A stretch of DNA of 64,000 nucleotides. Source: Rickettsia tamurae (lineage in GTDB: Bacteria; Pseudomonadota; Alphaproteobacteria; Rickettsiales; Rickettsiaceae). A model generated the notes under the pieces. That model was not told the origin of the DNA, searched no databases, and saw only the letters and a list, made by a program, of their open reading frames with translations. The position numbers and the translations under genes were made by a program. The stretch is taken from NCBI RefSeq assembly GCF_000751075.1, contig NZ_CCMG01000017.1, positions 1-64,000 of the forward strand, given 5' to 3'. Shown in pieces: positions 16,291 through 24,751 of this stretch (within the stretch, counting starts at the first letter, position 1; each line of letters opens with the position of its first letter).

Positions 16291-17736
16291 ATGGCTGAAG
16301 AGCAAAATAACAATAATAATACCGGTTCTTTATCAGGAGAAGATTTTCCTGAAGTACAAAGAGAATTATCAAAAGTTTCAGTTAGCTTTAATAAGAGTAT
16401 TGCTATAGTAGTCATAATTTGCGGTATTTTTATATATATTTTTTATACTCTTTTTTTCGGTACTAAAAAAGAAGAAATACCGGAGACTCAGATACCGACT
16501 AATATTGTAAAACCTGTTACGGAGGTTGATGATAATATTCCGGAGATTCCAAAGTTACCTGATCCGCCTAAGCTTGAGACGCCCACCGCTTCTCCATTGC
16601 CTCCTCCTCCGGTAGTAGAAGTTCCACCGGTCTTACCTCTTACTACTCCTGTAGAAGAGAATAAAGACAAAACTCCGTTGCCGCCGATTTCATTGCCTTC
16701 GACCCCAGGAACGCTAGTTGAGAGCGATGCAAAGAAGCAACGTCGTGAAGCAAAAAGAAAATCAGCTATAGTGTTAGTTGGTGGTGTAGAGCCTAAAAAA
16801 ACACCGGAACAGATTACGGCAGAAGCGGCCTTTAAAGATCGCGGTGATATGTCTTTGGTTCTCGGACGCGGTAAATTAATTGATGCAGTCCTTGAGACGG
16901 CAATAAATAGTGATCTCGGCGGTGAAATAAGAGCCATTATTAGTAGAGACGTATTTTCTGAGAAAGATAAAGTTATATTGATACCGAAAGGGTCAAAAAT
17001 ATTCGGTAAATATGCAACCTCAACTTCGTTAGATAGTTACGGTAGAGTTTCTATAATATGGGATAGAATCGATTTAACTAACGGTTATACTATAGAATTC
17101 GACTCACCTGCAGTTGATAATTTAGGTAGACCGGGACTACAAGGAAGAGTTGATAATAAATATAAAGAACAATTTGCAAATGCCGTATTACAATCCGGCT
17201 TTAATATAGGTCTTGCTAAAATTCTTGATAAGTTAGTGCCGCCTCCTATAGATTCGCAGGCAGCAGCAACTAATAGTGCTACAGCCACACAATTGTTAAA
17301 TACTGCTCAAACTATTGCGTCTAATACCGCTATGGATGCAAATACTAGGATAGTTACAATTTGTACTAATATACTTGCTGCTATTACCGATAAAACTTCG
17401 ACTGCTTATACTACTATGACTCAAGCATGTACAACAGCACAAACTGCTTCTTCAGCGAATACTGCTGAGCAGAGACTTCAAACCTTAGTACAGGCAGTTA
17501 ATACGGCAGCTTCAAGTTTGCTTACTACTACCTCTATAGCATCAACTCCGACGCAAGCACAACAAGCTTCTACTCAAGCTTTTACGGATGTGACGAATGT
17601 TGTACAAAATATGGTAACTCAGCAGCAGTTTAAGCCGACGACAACGGTTAATCAAGGTACGCCGGTTAGAATATACGTTAATAAGGATTATAAATTCCCA
17701 AAAGCCGTTTTATTAAAATCGAAGGTAATGAAATGA
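16291..17736 (+). CDS. rvhB10: Type IV secretion protein VirB10 with enlarged antenna region
   Basis: This energy-sensing scaffold of the T4SS spans both membranes. At 481 residues it is longer than most VirB10 proteins. It has a cytoplasmic start (1-36), an inner-membrane helix (about 37-54), a proline-rich periplasmic arm (65-145) and a TrbI beta-barrel domain from about 185 (LGRGKLIDAVLETAINSDL, VILIPKGSKIFGKY). The outer-membrane antenna lies between LAKILDKL (about 311) and TTTVNQGTPVRIYVNKDY (450-468). The roughly 130 residues between are Ala/Thr/Gln-rich with cysteines at 358 and 380, an unusually large insert. The stop overlaps the virB11 start by four bases. Confidence 0.94.
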   Translation: MAEEQNNNNNTGSLSGEDFPEVQRELSKVSVSFNKSIAIVVIICGIFIYIFYTLFFGTKKEEIPETQIPTNIVKPVTEVDDNIPEIPKLPDPPKLETPTASPLPPPPVVEVPPVLPLTTPVEENKDKTPLPPISLPSTPGTLVESDAKKQRREAKRKSAIVLVGGVEPKKTPEQITAEAAFKDRGDMSLVLGRGKLIDAVLETAINSDLGGEIRAIISRDVFSEKDKVILIPKGSKIFGKYATSTSLDSYGRVSIIWDRIDLTNGYTIEFDSPAVDNLGRPGLQGRVDNKYKEQFANAVLQSGFNIGLAKILDKLVPPPIDSQAAATNSATATQLLNTAQTIASNTAMDANTRIVTICTNILAAITDKTSTAYTTMTQACTTAQTASSANTAEQRLQTLVQAVNTAASSLLTTTSIASTPTQAQQASTQAFTDVTNVVQNMVTQQQFKPTTTVNQGTPVRIYVNKDYKFPKAVLLKSKVMK

Positions 17737-18737
17737 ATGAAGAATTTGCAGCCTTAGAGACGTTTTTACTTCCTTTTAAAAATTTATTTGCTGAAGACGG
17801 TATTAACGAAATTATGGTTAATAAGCCTGGAGAAGCATGGGTTGAAAAAAAAGGCGATATATATTCTAAGCAAATACCGGAACTGGATAGCGAACATCTA
17901 CTTTCATTAGGGCGTTTAGTCGCTCAATCTACCGAACAGATGATTTCAGAAGAAAAACCGCTTCTTTCGGCAACTTTGCCGAATGGCTACCGTATTCAAA
18001 TAGTATTTCCTCCTGCTTGTGAGATAGGACAAATCATTTATTCTATAAGAAAGCCTAGCGGTATGAATCTAACTTTAGATGAATATGCTAAAATGGGGGC
18101 ATTTGATGATACTGCAACAGAGAGTTTAGTAGATGAAGATGCAGTAATTTTAAATAATTTCTTAGCTGAAAAAAAGATTAAAGAATTTATTAGACATGCA
18201 GTTGTTTCAAAGAAAAATATCATAATTAGCGGCGGTACTTCAACCGGTAAAACTACTTTTACTAATGCGGCACTTACTGAAATACCTGCAATAGAAAGAT
18301 TAATTACTGTAGAAGATGCTCGTGAGGTTGTGCTATCAAGCCATCCTAACAGAGTGCATTTACTTGCTTCCAAAGGAGGACAGGGGCGTGCAAATGTTAC
18401 TACTCAAGATTTAATAGAGGCCTGTTTGCGTTTAAGACCGGATAGAATTATAGTCGGTGAGCTTCGAGGTAAGGAAGCTTTTAGCTTTTTGCGTGCTATT
18501 AATACAGGTCACCCTGGTTCAATATCAACTCTGCATGCCGATAGTCCCACTATGGCTATTGAGCAGTTAAAGCTTATGGTTATGCAAGCAGATCTTGGTA
18601 TGCCGCCTGAAGAAGTAAAGAAGTATATTTTAACCGTTGTAGATATCGTTGTGCAGTTAAAACGCGGTAGCGGTGGGAAAAGATATGTTTCGGAAGTATA
18701 TTATAAGAAGAACAAGAACGCTGAGGGGATGGTGTAG
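17733..18737 (+). CDS. rvhB11: Type IV secretion ATPase VirB11
   Basis: A hexameric cytoplasmic ATPase of the secretion-ATPase family, powering pilus biogenesis or substrate transfer. At 334 residues it is full length. Visible elements are the Walker A GGTSTGKTTFTNA (about 168-180), Asp box VEDAREVVL, Walker B region LRLRPDRIIVGELRGKEA and His box NTGHPGSISTLHADSP. It is coupled to virB10 by an ATGA overlap. The TAG stop is also the first three bases of a palindromic element. Confidence 0.96.
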   Translation: MNEEFAALETFLLPFKNLFAEDGINEIMVNKPGEAWVEKKGDIYSKQIPELDSEHLLSLGRLVAQSTEQMISEEKPLLSATLPNGYRIQIVFPPACEIGQIIYSIRKPSGMNLTLDEYAKMGAFDDTATESLVDEDAVILNNFLAEKKIKEFIRHAVVSKKNIIISGGTSTGKTTFTNAALTEIPAIERLITVEDAREVVLSSHPNRVHLLASKGGQGRANVTTQDLIEACLRLRPDRIIVGELRGKEAFSFLRAINTGHPGSISTLHADSPTMAIEQLKLMVMQADLGMPPEEVKKYILTVVDIVVQLKRGSGGKRYVSEVYYKKNKNAEGMV

Positions 18738-18864
18738 ACTCGTTTAATTTGAAAAATTGGCGTCGTTGTTTCATATTTTTTGATCCTCACGTACTATTAT
18801 AGTATGTACGCTGCGGTCAAAAAATATGAAACGCCTTGCTCTTTTCCAAATTAAACTTTGTCTA
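18735..18864. repeat. Palindromic element between virB11 and virD4
   Basis: A near-perfect inverted repeat: TAGACTCGTTTAATTTG at the left and CAAATTAAACTTTGTCTA at the right, with inner arms TTTCATATTTTTTGATC and TCAAAAAATATGAAA. The first three bases are the virB11 stop codon. It could terminate or weaken transcription before virD4. Confidence 0.85.
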
Positions 18865-18908
18865 CCGTTTTCTATGCAATATGCATAGGTGTTAGTTTAA
18901 GGAGCGAT

Positions 18909-18936
18909 GTCATACCGTGGCTTGACCACGGTATCC
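18909..18936. repeat. Half palindromic element, CCGTGGCTTG type
   Basis: TGTCATACCGTGGCTTGACC followed by ACGGTATCC is a single stem-loop arm just upstream of virD4. Confidence 0.7.
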
Positions 18937-18998
18937 AGAAATATAACTAAAAATATTAACAATATTAAGTGATAAGTAAAAACTAGGAATATCAATTC

Positions 18999-20780
18999 AT
19001 GGAATGGCATAAGATACTTAAAGTTACTAGGAATATATTCGGTCATGCTATAATTCATCCGGTTGTTATTTTTTGTACCATTTGGATAAGCGGTGCATTT
19101 GTTGCAATTTTTACTAATGAGGTTGGAGCTTTAGGTGTAGATATAAATGCTATAAATATTGCTTATAAGTGGGTTTACTGGCTTATTAACGTTTGGGGGC
19201 AGTTAAAAATTGCCGACTATAATTATTTAAAATTGAAGCTACTTGCATCTCTTCTTGGTCCCGCTATTGTTGTTATAATATTTTACATTAAAAATTTTGA
19301 AAGAATAAAATCATTACAATTTTTTGAGCAACCGGAAAAAGTATATGGAGATGCTAGCTGGGCTAATCCGTCAGATATAGAGGCTGCTGGTCTTAGATCC
19401 AAAAAAGGTATGTTAATAGGTGTTGATGCCGGTGGATATTTTGTTGCAGATGGGTTCCAGCATGCTTTATTATTTGCTCCTACAGGTTCAGGTAAAGGTG
19501 TGGGTTTTGTGATACCTAACCTGTTATTTTGGAGTGATTCGGTAGTAGTGCACGACATAAAGCTTGAAAACCACGGTTTAACAAGCGGTTGGCGTGAGAA
19601 ACAAGGTCAGAAGGTTTTTGTATGGGAGCCTTCTAATCCCGACGGTATTACGCATTGTTACAATCCGATTGATTGGGTTAGTACTAAGCCTGGGCAGATG
19701 GTTGATGACGTGCAGAAAATTTCAAATCTTATAATGCCGGAAAAGGATTTTTGGAATAACGAAGCACGAAGTTTATTTTTAGGTGTAACTTTATATTTAA
19801 TAGCCGATCCTACTAAAACTAAATCTTTCGGTGAAGTAGTGCGTACCATGAGAAGTGACGACGTAGTTTATAATCTAGCGGTCGTACTCGATACGCTTGG
19901 CGGTGTAATACATCCTGTTGCATATATGAATATTGCTGCGTTTTTGCAAAAAGCCGATAAAGAGCGTTCGGGTGTAATATCTACAATGAACTCATCGCTT
20001 GAATTATGGGCAAATCCGCTTATTGATTCAGCTACAGCATCTTCTGATTTCAACATACAAGAATTTAAAAAAGTAAAAACAACTGTATATGTAGGGTTAA
20101 CACCCGATAATATACAGCGTTTACAAAAATTAATGCAGGTGTTTTATCAGCAGGCGACAGAATTTTTAAGCCGCAAAATGCCGGATTTAAAGGAAGAACC
20201 GCATGGGGTAATGTTCTTACTTGATGAGTTCCCGACACTTGGAAAGATGGATACTTTTAAAGCCGGTATAGCTTATTTTAGAGGTTATAGAGTTCGGTTA
20301 TTTTTGATTATTCAAGATACGCAGCAGCTAAAAGGAACATATGAAGATGCAGGGATGAATTCTTTCTTATCTAATGCAACATATCGTATTACTTTTGCTG
20401 CTAATAACTATGAAACGGCAAATTTAATATCGCAGCTTGTCGGTAATAAGACGGTAGAACAAAGATCATTTAGTAAACCTTTATTTTTTGACCTTAATAT
20501 TTCTACTAGAACCCAAAACGTTTCTCAAGTTCAAAGAGCTTTACTTTTACCTCAAGAAGTAATACAGTTACCCAGAGATGAGCAAATTGTTTTAATAGAA
20601 TCCTTTCCGCCTATAAAATCTCGTAAAATTAAATATTACGAAGATAAGTTTTTTACTAGTAGATTATTACCGCCGACTTTTGTACCTACTCAAGTACCTT
20701 TTGACCCTAGGGCAAATAAAAATAATAATGAGGCTTCTGAAGAGACCGAAACAACAACTGCTTCGGAAAATAATGAGTAA
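18999..20780 (+). CDS. rvhD4: Type IV coupling protein VirD4
   Basis: This coupling ATPase brings substrates to the T4SS. At 593 residues it has two N-terminal membrane helices (about 15-37 and 83-100). It carries the TraG/VirD4 ATPase core with Walker A APTGSGKGVGFV (about 160), VVHDIKLENHGLTSGWR after it, and Walker B VMFLLDEFPTLGKMD (about 405). The C-terminal tail is acidic and Thr-rich (NNNEASEETETTTASE). It is last in the rvh plus-strand unit but separated from virB11 by 261 bases of palindromic repeats. Confidence 0.96.
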   Translation: MEWHKILKVTRNIFGHAIIHPVVIFCTIWISGAFVAIFTNEVGALGVDINAINIAYKWVYWLINVWGQLKIADYNYLKLKLLASLLGPAIVVIIFYIKNFERIKSLQFFEQPEKVYGDASWANPSDIEAAGLRSKKGMLIGVDAGGYFVADGFQHALLFAPTGSGKGVGFVIPNLLFWSDSVVVHDIKLENHGLTSGWREKQGQKVFVWEPSNPDGITHCYNPIDWVSTKPGQMVDDVQKISNLIMPEKDFWNNEARSLFLGVTLYLIADPTKTKSFGEVVRTMRSDDVVYNLAVVLDTLGGVIHPVAYMNIAAFLQKADKERSGVISTMNSSLELWANPLIDSATASSDFNIQEFKKVKTTVYVGLTPDNIQRLQKLMQVFYQQATEFLSRKMPDLKEEPHGVMFLLDEFPTLGKMDTFKAGIAYFRGYRVRLFLIIQDTQQLKGTYEDAGMNSFLSNATYRITFAANNYETANLISQLVGNKTVEQRSFSKPLFFDLNISTRTQNVSQVQRALLLPQEVIQLPRDEQIVLIESFPPIKSRKIKYYEDKFFTSRLLPPTFVPTQVPFDPRANKNNNEASEETETTTASENNE

Positions 20781-20789
20781 GATCCAAAA

Positions 20790-22202
20790 ATGCGTTCAGC
20801 TATTATTGATATCGGTTCAAATGCTTTAAGAGCTGTAGTTTATGAAAGTGATGAGCTTGGAGCTCCGGAAATTTTTAATTATAAATTTAGAAATTATCTT
20901 ACAAATTTACTTAATTTAGATAATTTAGACGTAAAACATCAAACATATTTATCTCTACAATATCTTATCCATATTTTTACCAAACTGTCCGTTACTAATA
21001 TTAGATGTGTTGCAACAGCTATACTTAGAGGGCATCCTAAAGCGGATGAATTCAAAGCTATAATTAAAAAGAGATTCAATATTGATATTGAAATTATCTC
21101 AGGTGAATGTGAAGCTTATTTAACTGCTGCTGGATTAATTTCCGGTATTAGTGATGCTTTCGGTATTGTAGCCGATCTTGGCGGTGGAAGTCTTGAGCTT
21201 GCACAGATTGGAAATAAAAAAGTCGGTAAATTAAAATCATTGCCGCTTGGTACAAAAATTATTGCTAGTAGCAATTTTGGTGATGTTGGGCTGATTACTA
21301 AAATGCTAGAGGAGGAATTTGGAGCTGCACATTATCCTAATTTATATTTAATTGGCGGTGCATTACGTCTAATGAGCCGTATATATATGGAGTCTATAAA
21401 TTATCCTCTTAAAAATTTACATAATTTTGAAATAAATCGTGTAGAGTTTGAGTTATATTTAGAGAAATTATCGCAAATCGATAAATTAAAGCTAAGTTAT
21501 TATGAGCAGAAAGCCATAAATTATAATGCAGTTTTAGTAATAAAGGCGATGATTAAGGTATTTTCACCGGAAAAAATTATTATCTCAAATTACGGTTTAA
21601 AAGAAGGAGTAAGATTTGACTCGTTGCCGTCTCATGAAACAGAAAAAGATATTATTTATGAGAGGGTAAAGAGATTAGTAAAATTTGATAGAAATATATG
21701 TAAAATTGAAAAATATATTGAAGCAGTACAATATCTTTTAATTAATTCCGATGCCACGACTCTTATTATTATTGAACTCGCTATAATGCTAGCACAATAT
21801 AATAAAAATATTGATAAAACGCTCAGAGCAAATTTTGTTTTGGAATTTATATTATCTTCAGACATTCCTTTTAGTCATAGACAGCGTCTTATGCTAGGTA
21901 TTGCCCTTACAGTTACTTATACTGCTAAAACTGACATGCAGATTAATAAAATAGCTAAGAAAATGATTAGTAAAAGTGATTATTACAACAGTCATATAAT
22001 CGGTTATTATATAAAAATTGCTAGAGAAATTGATGGACCGGAATTTCAAGAGCCTTCTTTTTCGATTAAATTAAAAGACGATAAATTTTTACAAATTAAT
22101 GCTTCAAATATCTTGCCTAAACAAGTTTTTGAAAAGGTTTGTGAACGTTTAAAAGATATAAGTTCTGCTAGAAAAAATATTAGTTATAATTTTAGTGATT
22201 AG
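20790..22202 (+). CDS. ppx: Exopolyphosphatase / pppGpp phosphohydrolase (Ppx/GppA family)
   Basis: An actin-fold phosphatase that removes terminal phosphate from polyphosphate or pppGpp. At 470 residues it shows the phosphate-1 motif SAIIDIGSNALRAVVYE at the start, VATAILRGHP, the catalytic-region ISGECEAYLTAAGLISG (Glu) and the phosphate-2 motif IVADLGGGSLELAQIG. The C-terminal half is helical, as in longer Ppx proteins. It begins nine bases after virD4 and so may be read through from that unit, though no functional link is implied. Confidence 0.9.
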   Translation: MRSAIIDIGSNALRAVVYESDELGAPEIFNYKFRNYLTNLLNLDNLDVKHQTYLSLQYLIHIFTKLSVTNIRCVATAILRGHPKADEFKAIIKKRFNIDIEIISGECEAYLTAAGLISGISDAFGIVADLGGGSLELAQIGNKKVGKLKSLPLGTKIIASSNFGDVGLITKMLEEEFGAAHYPNLYLIGGALRLMSRIYMESINYPLKNLHNFEINRVEFELYLEKLSQIDKLKLSYYEQKAINYNAVLVIKAMIKVFSPEKIIISNYGLKEGVRFDSLPSHETEKDIIYERVKRLVKFDRNICKIEKYIEAVQYLLINSDATTLIIIELAIMLAQYNKNIDKTLRANFVLEFILSSDIPFSHRQRLMLGIALTVTYTAKTDMQINKIAKKMISKSDYYNSHIIGYYIKIAREIDGPEFQEPSFSIKLKDDKFLQINASNILPKQVFEKVCERLKDISSARKNISYNFSD

Positions 22203-22260
22203 GTACGTATGGTTACCATGTCGTTCCTGCGAAGGCGTTGTTGTGTGGGTCACTTTTCAA

Positions 22261-22384
22261 CGTCATTGCGAGGAAAAATTGAAAATTTTGACGAAGCAAT
22301 CCAGTAAAAAATGCTAATTTTAGCATTTTTTTATTGTGTGTTTTTTTTGGATTGCCACGCTCCTTTTAGTCGCTCGCAATGACG
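22261..22384. repeat. Palindromic element, CATTGCGAG type
   Basis: It runs from CGTCATTGCGAGGAAAAATTG to TAGTCGCTCGCAATGACG with internal arms GAAGCAATCCAG and TGGATTGCCACGC. It lies directly 3' of ppx. Confidence 0.85.
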
Positions 22385-22423
22385 ATTTGGTATCCATGCA
22401 ACAACGCTTTTATGCATTATTAA

Positions 22424-22890
22424 TTACGTTCCATCAAATGCGTCACAATTATATTCCTTTGTACATCCTATAATAGTAGATTCCATTTTAGGAACTATGT
22501 GTTCCTCCCAAAAATCTGCCAGCGGTTGAATTGCATCAATAATACGTGAATCTTCAATAGAATGTAATAAATTATCTATACTAATTTCTAGATACCTAAC
22601 TATGAACTCTGCAGCTCTATCATCTGATTCTCTGTGTATAAGATCTCCAATTCTTTCTAAGTAGTAAACTTGCTCGCTAGTAAGATTTTATCTTTTATTA
22701 TTTGCGGTAGAATCTTGGTTAATATACATTGTAATTGAATTTTTTGATCAGTTGCAAATAATTCATGATAATTCTGTTCTTTTACAAAAGGTAATTTTAG
22801 TAAATTAATAATTAAATTAGTCATAATATGGGCATGAGAATTAGTTTTTATAACTTCCTAATTCTCTTGTATTTGCTTTCTCCGGTCTAT
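22424..22890 (-). pseudogene. Unidentified protein remnant
   Basis: Minus-strand translation gives a coherent helical sequence across one frameshift (near 22683) and one stop (near 22857). It reads HAHIMTNLIINLLKLPFVKE, then TSEQVYYLERIGDLIHRESD and FWEEHIVPKMESTIIGCTKE before a stop at 22424-22426. I do not recognise the family. It may continue upstream into the fragment at 22922-23152, which would make one decayed gene. Confidence 0.4.
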
Positions 22891-22921
22891 AATTGTTAAA
22901 GTAAAATATAGGTAATATAGT

Positions 22922-23152
22922 CTAGTTTTTTAAATATTTAATCAATTCTTTACTATCTTTATATTTACTACTAATTTCATTTCTTTCCTCTGGTGCTAAT
23001 ATTAAATTTACTGTTAAATCAAGCATTGGTTTTGCTGCTTTACTATATTGATGTGAATTATTAATTAAGCTCTTTAAGCTTTCAAAATTTTTAGGCGAAA
23101 ATATTCTATAATTATTTTGATATGGTGCATTTTTTACGAAATCTGCCTTCAA
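22922..23152 (-). CDS. Hypothetical fragment, unidentified
   Basis: A 76-codon frame, rich in Lys, Asn and Ser (YRIFSPKNFESLKSLINNSH, EERNEISSKYKDSKELIKYL). I do not recognise it. Its position just 5' of the decayed frame at 22424-22890 on the same strand suggests both are parts of one broken gene. It overlaps the Sca barrel remnant by 31 bases on the other strand. Confidence 0.3.
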   Translation of the reverse strand: MKADFVKNAPYQNNYRIFSPKNFESLKSLINNSHQYSKAAKPMLDLTVNLILAPEERNEISSKYKDSKELIKYLKN

Positions 23153-23688
23153 AATTTGAAAACCGTAAGGTTTCTATAAGTGATCAAACTGCAATCGGTA
23201 AATTTAATAACACTTCTTATAGTGGTGAATTACTTGGCGGTTATAATTATTTAATATCTAACCTCACGGCTATAACCCCGATGATTGGAACTCGTTATGC
23301 TACGTTTAAAAATAATAGTTATACTGAAGTAGGAACTACTTTCCAGAATTTATCCGTTAGAAAAAAATCATATGATAGATTTGAAGGTATAGTAGGGTTA
23401 AAAGGCGTAACTAATTTCTTTGTAAAAGACGTAAAAATAAAACCGGAATTACATGGTTTTGTAAGTTATGATTTTAGAGGAAAATTACCGAATACCGATG
23501 CATGGCTTGATGGAATAGATGAGCCGCTTACAACAGTTAAATTTAAACCTACAAAACTAAATTATAATTTAGGCGGGAGTCTTTCTGTTCAATATAATAT
23601 GATGGAGTTTGGTATTAGATATAATTTATCCCTTGCGAAGAAATACATAGTTAATCAAGGTTCTTTAAGGCTTAAAGTGAATTTATAA
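23122..23688 (+). pseudogene. Sca-type autotransporter beta-barrel remnant
   Basis: The 188 residues end in an outer-membrane barrel pattern. Alternating strands such as SGELLGGYNYLISNLTAITP, PMIGTRYATFKNNSYTEVG and MEFGIRYNLSLAKKYIVNQG are followed by the terminal strand LRLKVNL with its aromatic/hydrophobic periodicity. This matches the C-terminal part of rickettsial surface cell antigen (Sca) type V autotransporters. The barrel is short (a full one is about 260-300 residues) and there is no signal peptide or passenger domain, so this is a stump. The Sca number cannot be assigned here. Confidence 0.7.
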
Positions 23689-23811
23689 GTTATATATCGT
23701 CAATAGCAAATTACTTATCTACAACCCTGCTTTATTTTTAAAACATAAATCTCAACTCTGGATTATTAAATTTTTTCTGCTATTATCCTAATATACTACT
23801 TTAAATAATAT

Positions 23812-24717
23812 ATGTCAGAAAAAATAAAGCATGATAAGTTTTTTCAAAAAGCTTTAGCAAATCCTTTCGTCGCTAGAGAATTTTTTAATATGCATTTGCC
23901 GCCGCATATAAAAGCTTTATTTTCCCCTACTACCTTAACACTGGAAAATGATAGTTTTATAGAGCCAAGCCTTAAAGAATCTATCATGGATGTTTTATTT
24001 TCTGTTAAAATTAATAACAGCGAAAGTTATTTATATCTACTACTGGAACATCAAAGTAGCTCCGATCACTTGATGGCTTTTCGCTTGTTTAAGTATATGT
24101 TAAATATCGCTGAGTGGTACTCGAATTTGTATCCTAGTTCCAAGAAATTTCCGTTTATATATCCGTTAGTATTTTTTAATGATAATCAAAAATATACTGC
24201 TTCTTTAAATTTATGGGACTTATTTGAAAATAGTGAATTAGTAAAAGCTACTTGGAGCAATGATTATCAACTTATAGATTTACAAAATATACCTGATGAG
24301 AAATTAAAAGAAAATCCTTGGCTAGCTGTTTTACAGATTCTAATGAAATATGTTCACAAAACTAATTTATTTGATAAATGGCAAGAAATATCTAGTTGTT
24401 TGACAATAATTGCTAATTCTAATACCGGTGTTGATTATATAAAAAGTGCTTTGAGTTACTCTTTGACTAAAATAGATCAAACTGATAAAATAGAGTTAGA
24501 AAATATGCTTAAAACATGTTTAAATCCTAAAGTAGAAGAGGAGATTATGGGAAGTATTGCACATCATTGGCTTCAAGAAGGTATAGAAAAAGGCATACAA
24601 ATTGGTGAAATGAAATTAGCTGAGATGGCGAAAAAAATGTTAAAGAAAAATAAGCCTTTAGATGAAATTATTGAATTTACAGGTTTAACCGAAAGAGAGA
24701 TTGAGGAATTGAAATAA
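23812..24717 (+). CDS. Rpn-family recombination-promoting nuclease (YhgA-like)
   Basis: This 301-residue protein fits the Rpn/YhgA family, formerly called putative transposases. These are PD-(D/E)XK endonucleases that promote RecA-independent recombination in Escherichia coli. It begins HDKFFQKALANPFVAREFF. The nuclease core has Asp60 (SIMDVLF) and Glu79-His-Gln81 (LLLEHQSS), then HLMAFRLFKYMLNIAEW. The C-terminus has the family GIEKGIQIGEMKLAEMAKK helix and a short DEIIEFTGLTEREIEEL motif. It is intact in a region otherwise full of broken genes, perhaps because it was acquired recently or is under selection. Confidence 0.85.
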   Translation: MSEKIKHDKFFQKALANPFVAREFFNMHLPPHIKALFSPTTLTLENDSFIEPSLKESIMDVLFSVKINNSESYLYLLLEHQSSSDHLMAFRLFKYMLNIAEWYSNLYPSSKKFPFIYPLVFFNDNQKYTASLNLWDLFENSELVKATWSNDYQLIDLQNIPDEKLKENPWLAVLQILMKYVHKTNLFDKWQEISSCLTIIANSNTGVDYIKSALSYSLTKIDQTDKIELENMLKTCLNPKVEEEIMGSIAHHWLQEGIEKGIQIGEMKLAEMAKKMLKKNKPLDEIIEFTGLTEREIEELK

Positions 24718-24751
24718 CCGTCCGTAATTTTTTCTATTCCTTTATGCAAAC

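Noticed and set aside
16488-16937. 149-codon minus-strand frame opposite virB10
   Set aside because: Antisense of the proline-rich VirB10 arm; no family match and the sense gene is certain.
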